From positions 1,177,501 to 1,241,500 of the forward strand of contig NZ_AP022672.1 of assembly GCF_013374095.1 (NCBI RefSeq): a stretch of DNA of 64,000 nt, written 5' to 3'. Position 1 is the first letter of the stretch. Each line of letters begins with the position of its first letter. Below are positions 25,671 through 35,587 of the stretch, in pieces. This DNA is from Sphingomonas sp. HMP6 (GTDB lineage Bacteria; Pseudomonadota; Alphaproteobacteria; Sphingomonadales; Sphingomonadaceae). The translations under genes were made by a program, and so were the position numbers. Under the pieces are notes generated by a model. The model saw only the letters and a program-made list of their open reading frames with translations. It was not told where the DNA came from and did no database searches.

Positions 25671-27404
25671 ATGGCCACTCAGCCAAACCCAACCCGCGAC
25701 GATTTTGCCGCGCTTCTCGAAATGACTCTCGGCGGTGCCGACAGCTTCGAAGGCCGCGTCGTCAAGGGCACCGTCACCGCAATCGAAAACGACCTCGCCG
25801 TCATTGACGTCGGCTTGAAGTCGGAAGGCCGCGTGCCGCTGCGCGAATTCGCAATGCCGGGCCAAAAGGCTGACCTCAAGGTCGGTGACGAAGTCGAAGT
25901 GTTCGTCGACCGCGTCGAGAACGTCCACGGCGAAGCGATGCTGTCGCGCGACCGCGCACGCCGCGAAGCCGCTTGGGACACGCTCGAAACCGAATTCGCC
26001 AAGACCGCTCGCGTCGAGGGTGTCATCTTCGGCCGCGTCAAGGGCGGCTTCACCGTCGACCTCAACGGCGCCGTGGCCTTCCTGCCGGGTTCGCAGGTCG
26101 ACATCCGTCCGGTGCGCGACGTCACCCCGCTGATGGACATCCCCCAGCCTTTCCAGATCCTCAAGATGGACCGCAAGCGCGGCAACATCGTCGTGTCGCG
26201 TCGCGCGATCCTCGAAGAAACCCGCGCCGAGCAGCGTTCGGGCCTGATCCTGTCGCTCGCCGAGGGCCAGATCATCGACGGCGTCGTCAAGAACATCACC
26301 GATTACGGTGCGTTCGTTGATCTGGGCGGCATCGACGGCCTGCTGCACGTCACCGATCTGTCGTACAAGCGCGTTGGTCACCCAAGCGAGGTTCTCAACA
26401 TTGGCGATACCGTCAAGGTGCAGATCATCCGCATCAACAAGGACACGCAGCGCATCTCGCTCGGCATGAAGCAGCTCGAGAGCGATCCGTGGGAAGGCGC
26501 ATCCGCCAAGTATCCGGTCGGCGCGAAGCTGTCGGGCCGCGTCACGAACATCACCGAATATGGTGCGTTCGTCGAACTCGAGCCGGGCATCGAAGGCCTG
26601 GTTCACGTGTCCGAAATGTCCTGGACCAAGAAGAACGTCCACCCGGGCAAGATCGTCTCGACCTCGCAGGAAGTCGACGTCGTGGTCATCGAGGTCGATC
26701 CCGACAAGCGCCGCATTTCGCTCGGCCTCAAGCAGGCGATCAGCAACCCGTGGGAGGCCTTCGCCGAAGCGCATCCGATCGGTTCGACCGTCGAAGGCGA
26801 AGTCAAGAATGCGACCGAGTTCGGTCTGTTCATCGGTCTCGACAACGATGTCGATGGCATGGTCCACATGTCCGACATCGCTTGGGGCGTTTCGGGTGAA
26901 GACGCGCTCAACCTGCATCGCAAGGGTGAGGTGGTTCAGGCCATCGTGCTCGACATCGACGCCGAAAAGGAGCGTATCTCGCTTGGCATCAAGCAGCTTG
27001 AGCGGGGCGCTCCGGCGGCTGGCGGCGTTGCGGCCGGCGGCACCACGGCCGCGGCATCAGGCCTCAACAAGAACGCCATCGTCACGGTCACCGTGCTCGA
27101 AGTCCGCGACGCGGGTCTCGAAGTGCAGGTCGGCGACGACGGCGCGACGGGCTTCATCAAGCGCACCGACCTCGGCCGCGATCGCGACGAGCAGCGTCCG
27201 GAGCGGTTCCAGACCGGCCAGAAGTTCGATGCGATGGTCACCGGCTTCGATCGTTCGAAGAAGCCGACCTTCTCGATCAAGGCGATGCAAATCTCCGAAG
27301 AGAAGCAGGCCGTCGCGCAATACGGTTCGTCGGATTCGGGCGCGTCGCTCGGCGACATCCTCGGCGCTGCGCTGAAGGCGCAGGGCTCCGACAGCAAGAA
27401 GTAA
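25671..27404 (+). CDS. rpsA: 30S ribosomal protein S1
   Basis: Binds mRNA to the 30S subunit during initiation. It is 577 aa with six S1 RNA-binding repeats. The typical repeat core recurs: GVVKNITDYGAFVDLGGIDGLLHVTDLSYKR in the third, VTNITEYGAFVELEPG in the fourth, KNATEFGLFIGLDNDV in the fifth. The last repeat is followed by a Ser-rich tail. A strong terminator follows. Confidence 0.97.
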   Translation: MATQPNPTRDDFAALLEMTLGGADSFEGRVVKGTVTAIENDLAVIDVGLKSEGRVPLREFAMPGQKADLKVGDEVEVFVDRVENVHGEAMLSRDRARREAAWDTLETEFAKTARVEGVIFGRVKGGFTVDLNGAVAFLPGSQVDIRPVRDVTPLMDIPQPFQILKMDRKRGNIVVSRRAILEETRAEQRSGLILSLAEGQIIDGVVKNITDYGAFVDLGGIDGLLHVTDLSYKRVGHPSEVLNIGDTVKVQIIRINKDTQRISLGMKQLESDPWEGASAKYPVGAKLSGRVTNITEYGAFVELEPGIEGLVHVSEMSWTKKNVHPGKIVSTSQEVDVVVIEVDPDKRRISLGLKQAISNPWEAFAEAHPIGSTVEGEVKNATEFGLFIGLDNDVDGMVHMSDIAWGVSGEDALNLHRKGEVVQAIVLDIDAEKERISLGIKQLERGAPAAGGVAAGGTTAAASGLNKNAIVTVTVLEVRDAGLEVQVGDDGATGFIKRTDLGRDRDEQRPERFQTGQKFDAMVTGFDRSKKPTFSIKAMQISEEKQAVAQYGSSDSGASLGDILGAALKAQGSDSKK

Positions 27405-27410
27405 GCGGCA

Positions 27411-27455
27411 GGCGAGGCTACTCGTCCAAATTGAGTAGCCTCGCCGCTGTTTTTT
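27411..27455 (+). terminator. Intrinsic terminator of rpsA
   Basis: Perfect 13-bp stem (GGCGAGGCTACTC / GAGTAGCCTCGCC), 9-nt loop, then a run of six T after four bases. It lies 6 bp behind the rpsA stop. Confidence 0.93.
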
Positions 27456-27564
27456 CGTGTCGTTTCGTGCCTATACCCGTAAATGGACTTGAGCTATATT
27501 AAGTCCGAAGTGGCCTTTCCGTTTCAAATCGAGCGGGCGGGCGAGCGGGTAAGGGAATGATGCG

Positions 27565-27843
27565 ATGATCCGTTCGGAACTCGTCCAAATGCTCGCGGCG
27601 GATAATCCGGATTTGTCCCCACGCGACATCGAAGCACTCGTGACCACCTTTTTCGATGAGATTTCCAAACGCCTCGCCGAAGGCGGCCGGGTGGAGTTGC
27701 GTGGCTTCGGGGCATTTTCTACCCGCGCACGCGATGCACGCACCGGACGCAACCCCCGCACCGGCGAATTGGTCGCGGTCGATGCCAAGCGCGTCCCCTA
27801 TTTCAAACCTGGCAAGGAAATGCGCGCTCGTCTTAACGTGTAA
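27565..27843 (+). CDS. ihfB: Integration host factor beta subunit
   Basis: DNA-bending nucleoid protein working as a heterodimer with IHF alpha. 92 aa. [15 protein letters not shown] opens the fold, [13 protein letters not shown] leads into the DNA-binding arm, and RNPRTGE plus [11 protein letters not shown] are the conserved beta-arm and C-terminal motifs. Placement downstream of rpsA is the usual proteobacterial order. Confidence 0.95.
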   Translation: MIRSELVQMLAADNPDLSPRDIEALVTTFFDEISKRLAEGGRVELRGFGAFSTRARDARTGRNPRTGELVAVDAKRVPYFKPGKEMRARLNV

Positions 27844-27900
27844 GACGCTGTTTCTTCGACTTGACGTCACGCGCGCGGTGCGCTTGGCAGATCCGCGGAT

Positions 27901-27986
27901 GCGGACGTGGCGAAATTGGTAGACGCACGGGACTTAAAATCCCTCGCCCTTTGGGTGTGCGGGTTCGAGTCCCGCCGTCCGCACCA
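27901..27986 (+). tRNA. tRNA-Leu (TAA)
   Basis: Class II tRNA of 86 nt including encoded CCA: acceptor GCGGACG/CGTCCGC, anticodon stem GGGAC with loop CTTAAAA (anticodon TAA), a long variable arm (CGCCCTTTGGGTGTG) and T-loop TTCGAGT. Confidence 0.97.
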
Positions 27987-28040
27987 CCGCCGCTGCGCTT
28001 GACGGTGGCATAGCGCCGCTCCCGGTGGCAGGATGCAGCA

Positions 28041-29513
28041 ATGATGCGCTGCCGACCGATCTTCCTCCCCGCGCTCGTCGCATCCACCGCGATGTTGCTT
28101 GTGGCCTGCACATCGCGTGCCGATGATGGCCCGATCGTGGTCAGCGCAATCGGCGAATCACCCGCCCTCGCCGATCCGGCGCGCGGCGCGCTCGACACCC
28201 CGACACGGCTGATGCTCGACACGACCGCACAAGGGCTCGTCCGCTTCGATTCGACCGGACAAATCGAACCCGGCATCGCGGAGCGCTGGAGCGTCATCGA
28301 TAACGGCACCAGCTACATCTTCCGGCTGCGCGAGGCCGAATGGAGCGACGGGAAGCCCGTTAGCGCCGCCGACGTCGTAAAAGTCCTCCGCCGCCAGGTC
28401 GCTGCGGGATCACGAAATATCCTGCGGCCGTATTTAAGCGCGATCGACGAGATCGTCGAGATGACGCCAGAGGTGATCGAGATCCGCCTGAAGCGCCCGC
28501 GCCCCGATCTGCTCAAACTGTTCGCCCAACCCGAACTGGCGATCCTGCGCATGACACCCCCCGGCGGCAGCGGACCCTATCGTATCGCGTCGCAGCGTCG
28601 CCGTACCGTCCTGCTCCGCCCGGCGTTCGACCCGGCGCGGAGCCCAGACGACGATGTGGTGGAGCCCTCCCCCGCAGCCGATATCCGCCTGATCGGAGAG
28701 CGCGCTGCGCGTGCGATCGTGCGGTTCGACCGGCGCGAGGCGAATTTGGTGACGGGCGGCACCTTCGCCGATTGGCCGCTGGTCAATCTGACGACGATTG
28801 CGCCGATCAACCGGCGGTTCGATCCCGCCGCCGGCGTATTCGGACTGGCAGTGGTGAACCGCAGCGGTGTGCTCGCCGATGCGGCGAATCGCGCCGCGAT
28901 CGCCCGTTCGATCGACCGTGCGGGGTTCGTCGCGGCCATTTCTCCCGATTGGGAGCCAGCGGCCCGATTGCTCCCCGAACAACTCGATTCGTCCGCGCCG
29001 CCCGCCGTGCCGGCCTGGTCCGCTCCGCCCGCGCCCGGTGAACCCACCCCGCGCGATCGGATTGCGGCGTGGCAGCGTGCGCATCCCGGCAATTTGCGCG
29101 TGCGCATCGCCTTGCCGACCGGGCCGGGTGCAAATCTGCTCTTCGGTTACGTGGGCGCCGCGCTGATCTCGCTCGGCATCACGCCAGAGCGTGTGGCGAT
29201 CGATGCGCCAGCCGATCTCCGCCTGATCGACGCCGTCGCGCCGTATGACAGCGGGCGCTGGTACGTCGCCACCGCGTGCCAAATGTGTAGCGAAGTCGCG
29301 CAAACCGCGATCGACGCGGCGCGCGGTGCCGATTCGGCCCGCCTGCGCGCGCAGCAAATCGCGGCGGCCGATGCGGCGCTCGCCCGCGATGTCGCCTTCA
29401 TCCCGCTCGCCCACCCGCTACGCTGGTCGCTGGTCAGTGTACGATTGCGCGCCTGGACCGGGAACTCGCGCGCGTGGCACCCGTTGAATCATCTGCGCAA
29501 CGACCCCAATTGA
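28041..29513 (+). CDS. Peptide/solute-binding lipoprotein (SBP_bac_5 family)
   Basis: Extracytoplasmic receptor of the oligopeptide ABC-transporter class, 490 aa. The signal peptide ends in the lipobox LLVACTS. DTTAQGLVRFDSTGQIEPGIAERWSV and YIFRLREAEWSDGKPVSAADV are the family signatures. No permease or ATPase genes lie next to it, so it may be a stand-alone receptor or serve distant transport genes. Confidence 0.85.
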   Translation: MMRCRPIFLPALVASTAMLLVACTSRADDGPIVVSAIGESPALADPARGALDTPTRLMLDTTAQGLVRFDSTGQIEPGIAERWSVIDNGTSYIFRLREAEWSDGKPVSAADVVKVLRRQVAAGSRNILRPYLSAIDEIVEMTPEVIEIRLKRPRPDLLKLFAQPELAILRMTPPGGSGPYRIASQRRRTVLLRPAFDPARSPDDDVVEPSPAADIRLIGERAARAIVRFDRREANLVTGGTFADWPLVNLTTIAPINRRFDPAAGVFGLAVVNRSGVLADAANRAAIARSIDRAGFVAAISPDWEPAARLLPEQLDSSAPPAVPAWSAPPAPGEPTPRDRIAAWQRAHPGNLRVRIALPTGPGANLLFGYVGAALISLGITPERVAIDAPADLRLIDAVAPYDSGRWYVATACQMCSEVAQTAIDAARGADSARLRAQQIAAADAALARDVAFIPLAHPLRWSLVSVRLRAWTGNSRAWHPLNHLRNDPN

Positions 29514-29519
29514 GGTGAC

Positions 29520-29954
29520 ATGGCAGATAAAACTACCCGCATGACCGCTCCGCCGTTCGGCGACTTTGCTGCCTCCTATACGGGGCGCGATGCGGCGTCA
29601 GTGCGCAAGCGGATCGAAGCGATGGAGCGATTGCTCGAAGGCCTGTTCGTGATTCCCGGTATCAATCGTCGCGTCGGGCTCGACGTGATACTCAATTTGA
29701 TCCCGGTCGGCGGCGACGCGGCCGGCGCAGCAATGGGCGCATGGATGGTGTGGGAGGCGCGCAATCTCGGCATGTCGAAGGCGCAAATGGCGCGGATGTT
29801 CGGCAATGTGGGGCTGGATTTCGTGCTTGGTCTCGTGCCGTTTATCGGCGCCATCCCCGATTTCTTCTTCCGCTCGAACACGCGCAACCTGCGGATCATC
29901 AAGCGCCACCTCGACAAGCATCACCCCGCTACGGCAGTGATCGAAGCGCGCTGA
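29520..29954 (+). CDS. DUF4112 domain protein
   Basis: A 144-aa protein with the DUF4112 core: LDVILNLIPVGGDAAGAAMG and VGLDFVLGLVPFIGAIPDFFFRSN, two hydrophobic hairpin-like segments, followed by a basic end (NLRIIKRHLDKHH). Probably membrane associated; function unknown. It begins 6 bp behind the solute-binding protein gene, likely the same transcript, and ends 3 bp from the convergent RNase T2 gene. Confidence 0.85.
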   Translation: MADKTTRMTAPPFGDFAASYTGRDAASVRKRIEAMERLLEGLFVIPGINRRVGLDVILNLIPVGGDAAGAAMGAWMVWEARNLGMSKAQMARMFGNVGLDFVLGLVPFIGAIPDFFFRSNTRNLRIIKRHLDKHHPATAVIEAR

Positions 29955-29957
29955 CGA

Positions 29958-30686
29958 TCAGCGGCGCCCGCGCCAGATCTTGAGACTGGCATTAGCGGCC
30001 AATCCACCTGAATTGGCCTCGCAGCGGGCGTAGGCGAAGGTCTTGTCGAGGCACAGCCACAGTTCGTCGAGCCAGCCCTTGCGGTTGGCGGTCACGCGCA
30101 CTGCATTGGCAGGGACGCCCGGGTTAGATGCAGCGAAGGCCGCGGCGAATTGCCCGGCGTTTAACGGCTTGCGCGACAGCGCGTTCATGTCGGGATAGCG
30201 CAACTTGCCGTACAGGCCGGTCGAGCGCGCAAAATAATCGGTCGGCGTGGTCTGCATACAGGTGCCGTGCTTGGCCCATTCGTGTTGCAGGAGCTGCGCC
30301 GACGGGGTCGCGCATAGGTTCCGCTTGATCACTGCGGGCGGGAGCAGCGGCGTCGCGGCGCAATATTGCGGCCACTCCTTGCCGACGCCATCGGGCCATA
30401 GCCCATGCAGCGTGAAGCCGAAGCGATTGCTGCTTTGACACTGAAACCGCGCCGAAGCATCGCGCGCGTTATTGTGGCAATATTGCGGGGCCCAAGTCAG
30501 CGCGAGCGTATAGCCGGTGATCGGACGCACCCGCTGCGGTTGGCTGGCAGACGCAAGATCGGGGCGCGGGGTCGGCACGGTCGAGGGCACCGTGCATTGA
30601 TAACTTTGCGCCGCCGCCACACCCGGCAGCGCGATCAGCGCTGCCCCCGCGATCCCCAACATCGTCCGCATCGCCCAGCCCCTCAA
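29958..30686 (-). CDS. Ribonuclease T2 family protein (secreted)
   Basis: Endoribonuclease of the T2 fold, 242 aa, with a Sec signal peptide (MLGIAGAALIALPGVAAAQS). Both active-site blocks are present: FTLHGLWPDG (first His) and HEWAKHGTCM (His, Glu, Lys, His), plus WAPQYCHNN. Paired Cys suggest periplasmic disulfides. Its start overlaps the nadC stop, so it is probably translated from the nadA-nadC message. A periplasmic role in RNA scavenging is inference. Confidence 0.92.
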   Translation of the reverse strand: MRGWAMRTMLGIAGAALIALPGVAAAQSYQCTVPSTVPTPRPDLASASQPQRVRPITGYTLALTWAPQYCHNNARDASARFQCQSSNRFGFTLHGLWPDGVGKEWPQYCAATPLLPPAVIKRNLCATPSAQLLQHEWAKHGTCMQTTPTDYFARSTGLYGKLRYPDMNALSRKPLNAGQFAAAFAASNPGVPANAVRVTANRKGWLDELWLCLDKTFAYARCEANSGGLAANASLKIWRGRR

Positions 30687-31528
30687 AGTGTCGCGAAATC
30701 CAGCCCGATATCGGCCGCCGGAGCCGACTGCGTCAAGCGCCCGACGCTGACATAGGTAACCCCTGTCTCGGCAATCGCGCGGATCGTGTCGAGCCGCACC
30801 CCGCCCGAGGCCTCGGTCGGCACGCGCCCGCCGACAAGTCGCACCGCCTCGCGCAACGTCGGCGGGTCCATATTGTCGAGCAGCAGATGCGTCGCCCCCG
30901 CCGCCAGCGCGGGTTCGATCTGGTCGATCGAATCGACCTCGACGATGATCCGCTCAATCCCCGCCGCGACCGCGCGCGCCACCGCCGGACCGACCCCGCC
31001 TGCGACTGCGACATGATTGTCCTTGATCATCGCCGCATCCCACAGCCCCATGCGATGATTGGTCGCGCCGCCCATCCGCGTGGCATATTTCTCCAGCGCG
31101 CGGAGTCCGGGGATTGTCTTGCGCGTATCGAGCAATGTGGCACCTGTGCCCGCAATCGCATCCACATAGCTCCGCGTCATCGTCGCGATGCCGGAGAGAT
31201 GCTGCACCGTGTTCAGCGCTGATCGTTCGGCGGTCAGCATCGCGCGGGCTAGACCGTGCAGCCGCAGCAGATCGGTCCCGGCGGACACGCTCTGCCCATC
31301 CTCGACCAGTTGCTCGATCACCACATCGGGATCGAGCGCGCGAAAGAACGCCTCGGCGATCGGCAGCCCTGCAACGACGATCGCATCGCGGCTGTCCATC
31401 GTGCCAGTAAAGCGTGCCTCCGCCGGAATGACGGCCGCGGAGGTGATGTCGCCGCCGGGGCCGAGGTCTTCGGCGAGGGTTGAGGCGACGAAGGCGGGGA
31501 GGTCGAAACGGTCGAGGGTAAAGGTCAC
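30683..31528 (-). CDS. nadC: Nicotinate-nucleotide pyrophosphorylase (quinolinate phosphoribosyltransferase)
   Basis: Converts quinolinate and PRPP to nicotinate mononucleotide in de novo NAD synthesis. 281 aa. Motifs: EDLGPGGDITSAAVIP at the N-terminus, LNTVQHLSGIATMTR, LLDTRKTIPGLRALEKYA and GGATNHRMGLWDAAMIKDNH (substrate phosphate binding), then EVDSIDQ and LLLDNM. It starts 4 bp behind nadA. Confidence 0.96.
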   Translation of the reverse strand: MTFTLDRFDLPAFVASTLAEDLGPGGDITSAAVIPAEARFTGTMDSRDAIVVAGLPIAEAFFRALDPDVVIEQLVEDGQSVSAGTDLLRLHGLARAMLTAERSALNTVQHLSGIATMTRSYVDAIAGTGATLLDTRKTIPGLRALEKYATRMGGATNHRMGLWDAAMIKDNHVAVAGGVGPAVARAVAAGIERIIVEVDSIDQIEPALAAGATHLLLDNMDPPTLREAVRLVGGRVPTEASGGVRLDTIRAIAETGVTYVSVGRLTQSAPAADIGLDFATL

Positions 31529-31532
31529 CGTC

Positions 31533-32543
31533 TCAATCCCCCGTAACCCGCACCGGCCCCAGATCGCCCATCCCCACTGTCCCGCTCGCCATCGCGAGCA
31601 TCGCGTCGAGGCTCTTCTTCGCTTGCAGGCGCAGGCCCTCTTCGATCTCGATCCGCGGCGTCAGGTCGCGCAGCGCTACGTAGAGCTTCTCGAGCGTATT
31701 CAGCGCCATGTACGGGCAGATGTTGCAGTTGCAATTGCCGTCCGCGCCCGGCGCGCCGATGAAGTTCTTGAGCGGCGCGGCCTTGTGCATTTGGTGGATG
31801 ATATGCGGCTCGGTTGCTACGATCAGCGTGTCGCCGGGCATCTGATCGGCATAGGCCAGGATGCCGCTGGTCGATCCGACATAATCGGCATGGTCGAGAA
31901 TGTAGGGCGGGCATTCCGGGTGCGCAGCGATCGGCGCGCCGGGATATTGCAGCTGCAGCTTGAGCAATTCGGTTTCGCTGAAGCGTTCGTGCACAATGCA
32001 CACCCCCGGCCACAGCAGCATCTCGCGCCCGGTCTTGCGCACCAGATAGCCGCCGAGGTTCTTGTCCGGCCCGAAGATGATCGGCTGGTCGAGCGGAATC
32101 TGGCTGAGGATCTTCTCGGCCGACGACGAGGTCACGATCACGTCGGACAGCGCCTTCACCTCAGTCGAGCAATTGATGTAGGTCAGCGCGATGTGATCGG
32201 GGTGCGCCGCACGGAACGCAGCGAATTTGTCTGGCGGGCAACTGTCCTCAAGCGAACAGCCCGCATCCATGTCGGGCAGCACGACGATCTTGTCGGGCGA
32301 CAGAATCTTCGCCGTCTCGGCCATGAAGCGCACGCCGCAGAAGGCGATGACATCGGCATCGGTCGCCGCCGCCTTTTTCGACAGATCGAGACTGTCACCG
32401 ACGAAATCGGCGAGATCCTGAATCTCGGGCTTCTGGTAGTAATGCGCCAGGATCACGGCATTGCGCTCCTCGCGCAGCCGATCGATCTCAGCGCGCAGGT
32501 CCAGCCCGGTCAGGCTCCCGCCGATACCACCACGTGCGTCCAT
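31533..32543 (-). CDS. nadA: Quinolinate synthase NadA
   Basis: 4Fe-4S enzyme condensing iminoaspartate with dihydroxyacetone phosphate to quinolinate. 336 aa. Cluster Cys are expected in NCSTEVKA, in the ICPYMALN block ([11 protein letters not shown]) and in [26 protein letters not shown] and [13 protein letters not shown] are family signatures. It is upstream of nadC; no nadB is in this window, so the iminoaspartate source lies elsewhere. Confidence 0.96.
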   Translation of the reverse strand: MDARGGIGGSLTGLDLRAEIDRLREERNAVILAHYYQKPEIQDLADFVGDSLDLSKKAAATDADVIAFCGVRFMAETAKILSPDKIVVLPDMDAGCSLEDSCPPDKFAAFRAAHPDHIALTYINCSTEVKALSDVIVTSSSAEKILSQIPLDQPIIFGPDKNLGGYLVRKTGREMLLWPGVCIVHERFSETELLKLQLQYPGAPIAAHPECPPYILDHADYVGSTSGILAYADQMPGDTLIVATEPHIIHQMHKAAPLKNFIGAPGADGNCNCNICPYMALNTLEKLYVALRDLTPRIEIEEGLRLQAKKSLDAMLAMASGTVGMGDLGPVRVTGD

Positions 32544-32594
32544 CTTGCTGCTCCCGCGTATCCGCGTGTCACATGGACGCGGGCGCGCCCACGA

Positions 32595-33392
32595 TCAAGG
32601 GTGCGGTGCGAGCGGCGGGAATGGCGGGAAGGCGAGCGGCGCTACCGCAGCCCCGGGCGAACCCGCCGTCGCCGCCTGATAGAGCACGACACCGATCGAA
32701 CTTTGGCTCAGGGATTCGACCAGCAGCAGCGTCACCAATACGATTGTCCCAATTCCCCAGCCCCAGGCCGGATGAACGCGCCCGGTTCGGCGCAAATCGG
32801 CGATCACGCCGATCACCGGGAAAATCATCACCGCCGCGAAGGTCGCCTCATACGCCCAAGGAATGAGCAATGGCAGCGGGAGCAATCGCCCGTAAGCTGG
32901 CCCCATCAGGATCGCCATGCCGCAAAAGTGCAGCCGCCGGTGCCAGTCGGTCTGCCGCCGCAGCACGATCGCCGCGACCGACAGGCCGGCGAAGGAAAAG
33001 ATCGAAACCGGGTCGAGGATCAGAAATTGCAGCGGCGTGAAGAAGAACGGCGTGCGCGCCTCCCGCACCATCGCCAACGTGACCGCGCAGCCGAGAACGC
33101 ACATCGCCACGATCCACCCTGCCGCGATCCAGCCAAGCCGCCGGTGCAGCGCGATCGATCCGCGCGCGACCAGCGCGTTCTGGGCCACATAGATCGCAAC
33201 CCAGCCCATGAAGACGATAGCATGGGCGTGAACCAGCGGCGGCGATGCGGCGAAGCTCGACCGCCCCATCGCGAGTTGCAGCGAAAAGCCTGCCACGATG
33301 ACCAGGGCCATCGCGATCGCGCTCCACAGGAAAAAACTGTCGCCGCGCACGCCCTCTGCGCTTGGTGCTGCCACTGTCGCCACTGTCGCCAT
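32595..33392 (-). CDS. Hypothetical multi-pass membrane protein
   Basis: About 265 aa with six to seven hydrophobic segments. His-containing helices (LVHAHAIVFMGWVAIY, ALHRRLGWIAAGWIV, DWHRRLHFCGMAILMG) recall heme- or metal-binding membrane proteins, but no family is assigned. ATG at 33392 is preferred because a G-rich site (GGGGGGGCGAAC) precedes it; an upstream ATG at 33413 and longer frames overlap the divergent transporter region. The tail is Pro/Ala-rich. Confidence 0.65.
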   Translation of the reverse strand: MATVATVAAPSAEGVRGDSFFLWSAIAMALVIVAGFSLQLAMGRSSFAASPPLVHAHAIVFMGWVAIYVAQNALVARGSIALHRRLGWIAAGWIVAMCVLGCAVTLAMVREARTPFFFTPLQFLILDPVSIFSFAGLSVAAIVLRRQTDWHRRLHFCGMAILMGPAYGRLLPLPLLIPWAYEATFAAVMIFPVIGVIADLRRTGRVHPAWGWGIGTIVLVTLLLVESLSQSSIGVVLYQAATAGSPGAAVAPLAFPPFPPLAPHP

Positions 33393-33516
33393 GTTCGCCC
33401 CCCCGACCGTCATGTTCGACGCAGACTGTAGCGGAAAAACGCTTGCGAAACAATTCGCGGTTGCCCGACGGGACCTGCGCTTGCCAGCCGTCGGAGGCCG
33501 TGCAAACTTGCAGACG

Positions 33517-34878
33517 ATGGCCACGCTCCCCTTGACGCATCCCGCCGCAGCGGCCGCCGATGTGTGGGGCCAACCGCGCGGGTTGTGGGTGCTTGCCGGG
33601 ACCGAACTGTGGGACCGCATCTCGTTCCACGGGATGCAGGCGCTGTTAGTGCTGTATATGGTCGGCGCGCTGTTGCTGCCGGGGCATGTCGAGCATGTCG
33701 CAGGTTTTGCAGGCTTCCGCCGCCTCGTCGAGGGCGTTACCGGGCCGCTATCGGTGCAGGCGCTGGCCGCCCAGACCTTCGGCCTGTATGTGGGGCTGAT
33801 CTATTTCACGCCGGTGATCGGCGGCTGGATCGGGGACCGGCTGACCGGGCGGCGGTTCGCGGTGTCGCTCGGCGCGCTGCTGATGACCGCAGGGCATTTC
33901 GCACTGGCGTTCGACGTTACCTTCCTGCTGGCGCTGCTGCTGCTGATCCTCGGCGCGGGGCTGTTGCGCGGCAACCTCAGCGCGCAGGTCAAATCGCTCT
34001 ACGCAGATGGCGACCGGCGCGAGGCGGATGCCTTCCAGCTTTATTATGTCGCGATCAACCTGGGCGCATTCATCGCGCCGATCATTACCGGTGCGCTGGC
34101 CGCGCTCTACGGCTGGCACACCGGCTTCGGCTTTGCGGGCTTCGGGATGCTGATCGGGCTGATCGTCTATCTGATCGGTCAGCGCCACTTACCGCCGGAC
34201 ACGGCGCGCGCCGCGGTGGTTGAGCACGCGCCGCTAACTGGCAGCGATTGGTCGCGGATCGGCGGACTGGCGATCGTCTTCCCGGTGCAGATCTGTTTCT
34301 GGATCGCGCAGAGCCAAGTGTGGAACGTCTACAATCTGTGGGTGCGCGATCATCTGAACCTGCGCGTCGGCGGGTTCACCCTGCCGGTCCCGTGGTTGCA
34401 GGCGCTCGACGGCGTCGCCCCGATCCTGGTGATGCCCGCTTTCCTCGCCCTGTGGCGTTGGCAAGCGAAGCGCGGCGCGGAGCCCGACGACATCGCCAAG
34501 CTGGCGATCGGCTGCGCGATCTTCGCGCTCGGCACCGCCTGGCTTGCCGCCGCGCCGTACGTCTCGGGCGCAGATGGCCGCGCGCCGCTGCTATGGGCGG
34601 TGGCGTTCCACCTCATCTCGAACATCGGCTGGCTCTATTTCACGCCGATTTCGCTGGCGCTCTATGCGACCAAATCCCCCCCGTCGCTGCGTGGCACGTT
34701 AGTCGGGATCAACTATCTATCGACCTTCTTCGCCAGCATTATCAGCGGGCGCCTGGGCGGCTTTTACGAAACGATGGACCCGGCGCGCTTCTGGCTGATG
34801 CACGCCGCGATCGTCGGCGGCGGCGGCCTGGTGCTGGCGTTGCTGGCACGCCCTTTGCGCAAGCTGTTCGCCGCCTGA
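33517..34878 (+). CDS. POT-family proton-dependent peptide transporter
   Basis: Inner-membrane MFS transporter of di/tripeptides, 453 aa from the ATG at 33517. GTELWDRISFHGMQALLVLYM matches the POT helix-1 proton-coupling signature. FTPVIGGWIGDRLTGRR is the loop motif between helices 2 and 3. AFQLYYVAINLGAFIAPIITG is the PTR2 signature. Extended upstream frames overlap the divergent gene and are not transporter-like. Confidence 0.9.
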   Translation: MATLPLTHPAAAAADVWGQPRGLWVLAGTELWDRISFHGMQALLVLYMVGALLLPGHVEHVAGFAGFRRLVEGVTGPLSVQALAAQTFGLYVGLIYFTPVIGGWIGDRLTGRRFAVSLGALLMTAGHFALAFDVTFLLALLLLILGAGLLRGNLSAQVKSLYADGDRREADAFQLYYVAINLGAFIAPIITGALAALYGWHTGFGFAGFGMLIGLIVYLIGQRHLPPDTARAAVVEHAPLTGSDWSRIGGLAIVFPVQICFWIAQSQVWNVYNLWVRDHLNLRVGGFTLPVPWLQALDGVAPILVMPAFLALWRWQAKRGAEPDDIAKLAIGCAIFALGTAWLAAAPYVSGADGRAPLLWAVAFHLISNIGWLYFTPISLALYATKSPPSLRGTLVGINYLSTFFASIISGRLGGFYETMDPARFWLMHAAIVGGGGLVLALLARPLRKLFAA

Positions 34879-34882
34879 TCGG

Positions 34883-35587
34883 TCAACTGCCGGTGCCGAG
34901 CACTTCGGAGATCGACCGGGTCGTGTCCCACCGCTCGCCATCGCTCTTGCGCTCGAACGGGAAGCTGATCGCAACCTCGACACCGTCCTGCTGCGCCGCA
35001 GCCAGCGCACCTTTCAACAGCGACGAAAGGGCGCGTCGCGCACTTTCGCGTGCCTCGGCGAGATGTTCGGGCTTGCGGCCTTCGGTTTGCGCATTGGCCT
35101 GCGCCTTCGTCGAAATCGTCCGGGCCAGCGCCACCTCAGCCCCACGCGTCACCCAAACGCCGCTCGTTTGATTGATCGTCATCCGGCTTTCATCGACATT
35201 GGCCTGCGCGACGGTTACGTCCGGGATCTCTACCGCAAGCCGGCGACGGCGTTCGTCCCACTGGTACTTTCGCGGGCCGAGCGCGCCCAGATCGACGAAA
35301 TAATCGACCGTGAAGGGCACTTTGACCACCTTTGCCGAGGTCAGCCACCCGCCCATCCGCACATCGCGCGCAGTCACCTGTTCGGTGCCCGACAAGGTCG
35401 CGACCTTCAGCGCGCTGGTTTTCGTAAACGTCGTCTCAACGATCCGGTCGATCGCCTCGCGATCGTCATTCTGTTCGACCACATAATCGTTGCGATAGCG
35501 GTCATAGCCCAGCTTGATCGCGAAGAGCGCGGCGATCAGCAGTGCGACCGCAACCGCGATCTTTATCGGCGACCGGTCAGCCGTCAT
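34883..35587 (-). CDS. DUF4230 domain protein with N-terminal membrane anchor
   Basis: A 234-aa protein from the ATG at 35587, which overlaps the stop of the upstream hydrolase gene. One N-terminal membrane helix (IKIAVAVALLIAALFAIKLGY) is followed by a periplasmic-type domain of the DUF4230 kind (FTVDYFVDLGALGPRKYQWDE) and a helical C-terminus (EHLAEARESARRALSSLLKG). Function unknown. Confidence 0.8.
   Translation of the reverse strand: MTADRSPIKIAVAVALLIAALFAIKLGYDRYRNDYVVEQNDDREAIDRIVETTFTKTSALKVATLSGTEQVTARDVRMGGWLTSAKVVKVPFTVDYFVDLGALGPRKYQWDERRRRLAVEIPDVTVAQANVDESRMTINQTSGVWVTRGAEVALARTISTKAQANAQTEGRKPEHLAEARESARRALSSLLKGALAAAQQDGVEVAISFPFERKSDGERWDTTRSISEVLGTGS

Noticed and set aside
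25653-26918. Open frame of 421 codons opposite rpsA
   Set aside because: Shadow of the S1 repeats; composition follows the complement of rpsA codons.
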